Positions 4,261 to 6,616 of a stretch of DNA of 6,616 bases are shown here, in pieces. Under the pieces are notes generated by a model. It saw only the letters and a list, made by a program, of their open reading frames with translations, searched no databases and was not told the DNA's origin. The position numbers and the translations under genes were made by a program. Numbering within the stretch: the first letter of the stretch is position 1; every line of letters begins with the position of its first letter. The DNA comes from Verrucomicrobiales bacterium (lineage in GTDB: Bacteria; Verrucomicrobiota; Verrucomicrobiia; Verrucomicrobiales; V1-33): assembly GCA_023253575.1 (NCBI GenBank), contig JALRGB010000657.1, positions 1 through 6,616 of the forward strand, written 5' to 3'.

Positions 4261-6003
4261 ATGGAAAAGAAACCTTTTAGTGAACTGGGCTTGTCGCCGG
4301 AATTGCTCCGCGCGGTGGAAAAAATGGGATACGAGGAAGCCTCACCCATCCAGACCGCCGCCATTCCAGTCATGCTCTCGGGCGTGGACATGGTCGGCCA
4401 GTCACAGACAGGCTCGGGCAAAACCGCAGCCTTCGCTATCCCAGCCATCGAGCGGGTCGACATTTCCGTGCGGGCCCCCCAAGTCTTGATTTTGTGCCCC
4501 ACCCGCGAACTCGCCGTCCAAGTAGCCGAAGAAGTCGCAAAACTCGCTTTGTTCAAACGCGGTGTGCGCGAGGTGCCTATTTACGGGGGGCAAAGCTATG
4601 ACCGCCAAATCCGCGGACTGAAAGAAGGCGCCCAGATCGTCATCGGTACGCCCGGACGCGTCATTGACCTGCTCGAACGCCGAGCCCTCGTCCTCGATCA
4701 AGTCAAAATGGTTATCCTCGACGAAGCAGACCGCATGCTGGACATGGGCTTCCGCGATGAAATCGAGGGCATCCTCTCCGCCACCAGCGAAGGTCGCCAA
4801 ACGGTATTCTTCTCGGCTACCATGCCCGTTGGCATCAAACGGCTCATCGAACGCTTCGGCAAGGAACCGCGGCTCGTCAAAATCGAAACCCCAGCGCTGA
4901 CCGCCCCAGCCATCGAACAAAGTTATTACGAGGTCGACCGCCGCTCGAAAGTCGAAGTACTGGCCCGCCTCATCGACCTCAATGATTTCAGCTACGGATT
5001 GATTTTCTGCGGCACGAAAATGATGGCCGACGAACTCACCGAACAGCTGCTGGCCCGCGGGTACGCCGCCGACAAACTCCACGGAGACATGTCCCAGCCC
5101 ATGCGTGAACGCGTCCTCAACCGCTTCCGCAAACGTACCATCGAATTCCTCGTCGCCACCGACGTGGCCGCGCGCGGCATCGACGTGGATGACTTGGAAG
5201 TCGTATTCAATTTCGACCTCCCCCAGGATGGCGAAGATTACGTCCACCGCATCGGCCGCACCGGCCGCGCCGGACGCACCGGACGCGCCATCTCGTTCGT
5301 CGCTGGCCGCGAAATCTACAAATTGCAGGGCATCCTGCGCCACACCAAAGGACGGATCCGCCGGGAACGCGTGCCTTCACTCGAAGAAGTGGAAGAAAAA
5401 CGCAGCAACTTGTTCTTCGACAAACTCAAGGAAACTCTCGAAAAAGGTGACTTCCGCCGCCAGGACAATTTGGTCGATCGCTTGTTGGAACAAGGTCACT
5501 CCCCCACCGACATCGCTTCGGCCCTCATGCACCTGCTCTCGCCAGAGAAACCCGCCAGCCCAGACTTCGATCCAGCCGGCCCACGCGGCCCCGGCGGTGG
5601 CGGCGCTCCGCGCGGACGGGATGCCTACTACGATGCCCATCCTCCCGTCGAACGCGGCCCCGGCCCGCGGCCGTCCGCCCCGTCATCACCGCCACCCCAG
5701 CGCAGCGCCGGTCCGGACACCCGCCCGCCCCGCAGTGAGAAACCCGCCCGCCCGCCCGCCGATCTACCCATGACGCGGATCGCCCTCAGCCTCGGCCGCG
5801 AGCACAATATCCAAGTCGGGGATATCCTCGGCGTCGTCGCCGGAGCCGCTCGCCTCCCACGCGAAGCCATCGGGTTCATCAAACTCAATGACGACCACTC
5901 ATTCGTCGATGTCGCCGCCGACGCCGCCGAACCCACCGTCCAAGCGCTGGACGGCATCAAATTCAAAGGAAAAAAACTCCGCGCCAAAGTCATGCCTTCG
6001 TAG
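4261..6003 (+). CDS. DEAD-box RNA helicase with C-terminal DbpA-type RNA-binding domain (CsdA/DeaD-like)
   Basis: This ATP-dependent RNA helicase probably remodels rRNA during ribosome assembly and structured mRNAs in the cold. Of 580 residues, 1-370 form the two RecA lobes. The Q motif includes PFSELGL with SPIQ (28-31). Other motifs are SQTGSGKT (48-55), PTRELA (80-85), TPGR (130-133), DEAD (154-157), SAT (185-187), ATDVAARGID (299-308) and HRIGRTGR (329-336). A charged helical segment (about 370-430) follows, then a disordered Gly/Pro/Arg-rich linker (about 435-502), then a DbpA-type RNA-binding fold (about 503-578, MTRIALSLGREHNIQVGDIL to IKFKGKKLRAKVM). The architecture is that of CsdA/DeaD rather than RhlE. 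I chose the ATG at 4261 because GTGGAAACG precedes it and the Q motif begins at once. The ATG at 4231 would add ten residues and has no ribosome-binding site. It stands alone, divergent from folP. The symbol deaD is likely but left open. Confidence 0.95.
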   Translation: MEKKPFSELGLSPELLRAVEKMGYEEASPIQTAAIPVMLSGVDMVGQSQTGSGKTAAFAIPAIERVDISVRAPQVLILCPTRELAVQVAEEVAKLALFKRGVREVPIYGGQSYDRQIRGLKEGAQIVIGTPGRVIDLLERRALVLDQVKMVILDEADRMLDMGFRDEIEGILSATSEGRQTVFFSATMPVGIKRLIERFGKEPRLVKIETPALTAPAIEQSYYEVDRRSKVEVLARLIDLNDFSYGLIFCGTKMMADELTEQLLARGYAADKLHGDMSQPMRERVLNRFRKRTIEFLVATDVAARGIDVDDLEVVFNFDLPQDGEDYVHRIGRTGRAGRTGRAISFVAGREIYKLQGILRHTKGRIRRERVPSLEEVEEKRSNLFFDKLKETLEKGDFRRQDNLVDRLLEQGHSPTDIASALMHLLSPEKPASPDFDPAGPRGPGGGGAPRGRDAYYDAHPPVERGPGPRPSAPSSPPPQRSAGPDTRPPRSEKPARPPADLPMTRIALSLGREHNIQVGDILGVVAGAARLPREAIGFIKLNDDHSFVDVAADAAEPTVQALDGIKFKGKKLRAKVMPS

Positions 6004-6016
6004 GCACCGCCTGAAA

Positions 6017-6044
6017 GCCGTCCGTAGGCATCCCTACGGATGGC
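6017..6044. terminator. Strong hairpin between convergent genes, probable two-way terminator
   Basis: GCCGTCCGTAGG (6017-6028) and CCTACGGATGGC (6033-6044) form a 12-pair stem with one G-T pair and a four-base CATC loop. It begins 13 bases after the helicase stop and ends 21 bases before the stop of the opposing gene. The plus-strand side lacks a T-run; the minus-strand side continues TTTCAGG, only a weak U-tract. The position fits a shared transcription end or a 3' stabilising hairpin. Confidence 0.55.
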
Positions 6045-6065
6045 AGAGGCACTGCCTTCATGCCG

Positions 6066-6616
6066 TCACGGCGCTGGAACAGGCGCTGCTGCAGCCGGCG
6101 CCTCGGCCGGTGGCGGTGGCGGTGGCGGTGGCGTCACTGTCAGCCAAAGCTGGTCGGTCGATCCGATCAGCAGTTGCTGGTACCCTTGCGGCACGCCATT
6201 GTTCTCCGACATTGTGGCCATGGCGTAGGTCGCGGCCTGTTCTTTACCGCCATCGACCTCGCGCACGACCAGCCTGATCGGCGTGGAAGCCGCGGCCGCA
6301 TCATGACCGGCCGCCAGTACCAATGTCACTTCGCCGCCCGCTTCCGGCACGTCCACGGCCGCCGCCGTCACTCCGTTCGGCAGACCCAGAGCCGCCACCG
6401 TGAGCGCCGCAGTGAAGCCGGGCCCGCGACTGACGACTACCTTATACTCAACTGATTTCCCTGGCACCACCGTCACCGCATGGCTGGCGACCACAGCCGT
6501 CACAGAGGGCCGCACTGGCGTCACCTGCAGGCGGTAAAAAAATTCAGCACCCGCTCGTTGCGTCACATCGCCCACGACCGCCACATACCGTCCGTCCGCC
6601 GGCACCGTCCACACCA
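6066..6616 (-). CDS. C-terminal part of a multidomain surface/secreted protein (PPC-type domain plus Ig-like domain)
   Basis: The gene begins beyond the right edge; 182 complete codons and a TGA stop are visible. Residues 1-32 (WTVPADGRYVAVVGD... FFYRLQVTPVRP) resemble the last strands of a bacterial pre-peptidase C-terminal beta-sandwich. Residues 36-135 form a beta-rich, Ig-like module with the pattern VTVVPGKSVEYKVVVSRGPGF and ALGLPNGVTA. Tandem arrays of this kind are common in large exported proteins of Planctomycetota and Verrucomicrobiota. The C-terminus has eight consecutive prolines (162-169) and an Ala/Pro tail, with no visible sorting signal or membrane helix. The GTG at 6614 is an internal codon, not the start. 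Any catalytic or binding domain and the signal peptide must lie upstream, so the overall function is unknown. It runs convergent to the helicase gene. Confidence 0.8.
   Translation of the reverse strand, partial: VWTVPADGRYVAVVGDVTQRAGAEFFYRLQVTPVRPSVTAVVASHAVTVVPGKSVEYKVVVSRGPGFTAALTVAALGLPNGVTAAAVDVPEAGGEVTLVLAAGHDAAAASTPIRLVVREVDGGKEQAATYAMATMSENNGVPQGYQQLLIGSTDQLWLTVTPPPPPPPPAEAPAAAAPVPAP
6109..6132 (-). repeat. Hexanucleotide repeat (GGTGGC x4 on the plus strand) encoding a polyproline run
   Basis: Four perfect copies of GGTGGC occur on the plus strand. On the coding (minus) strand they give alternating CCG and CCA codons and supply almost all of the eight-proline run near the protein's end. 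Perfect hexamers can slip without breaking frame, each step adding or removing two prolines. Confidence 0.8.

Noticed and set aside
4402..5343. Long minus-strand open frame (313 codons) opposite the helicase gene
   Set aside because: It lies antisense to the conserved helicase motifs and reads as low-complexity Ala/Asp/Phe/Gly sequence typical of a shadow frame.
5105..5773. Plus-strand 222-codon frame inside the helicase gene in another frame
   Set aside because: It is Ser/Ala/Pro/Arg-rich shadow sequence fully inside the helicase, whose own frame carries motifs V and VI and the RNA-binding domain.

Overview
The window is GC-rich bacterial chromosome, with strongly C/G-ending codons. Its gene set points to the Planctomycetota-Verrucomicrobiota-Chlamydiota group, and Verrucomicrobiota is my best guess. 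The clues are a Hanks-type Ser/Thr kinase, a large exported-type protein with pre-peptidase C-terminal and Ig-like domains, a CdaA-type c-di-AMP synthase downstream of folP, and few clear Shine-Dalgarno sites. The assignment is inference from gene content only. There are no RNA genes, insertion sequences, prophage genes or CRISPR arrays, and no gene-free stretch longer than about 230 bases.

Layout, left to right: (1) minus strand, the N-terminal third of a Ser/Thr protein kinase that runs off the left edge, with cutA 81 bases upstream of it; (2) a 228-base divergent spacer carrying a G/C-rich tandem repeat and overlapping hairpins; (3) plus strand, an M42-family metalloaminopeptidase with all metal ligands intact; (4) a short convergent spacer full of small direct and inverted repeats; (5) a minus-strand cluster read folP, cdaA, then a 52-codon single-pass membrane protein whose start overlaps the end of cdaA; (6) a divergent spacer with a canonical G-quadruplex motif; (7) plus strand, a DEAD-box RNA helicase with a Gly/Pro/Arg-rich linker and a C-terminal DbpA-type RNA-binding domain; (8) a strong hairpin between convergent genes; (9) minus strand, the C-terminal part of a multidomain surface or secreted protein that starts beyond the right edge.

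Most genes are core housekeeping: folate synthesis (folP), peptide breakdown (M42), RNA remodelling (helicase) and c-di-AMP signalling (cdaA). The most interesting part is the cdaA unit. The cyclase has departures from the usual signature motifs (DGG for DGA, and Leu for Thr before RHR). The translationally coupled small gene after it looks like only the membrane anchor of the usual partner CdaR/YbbR, with no room for the extracytoplasmic YbbR repeats. I see no clear sign of a wholly new multi-gene system here.
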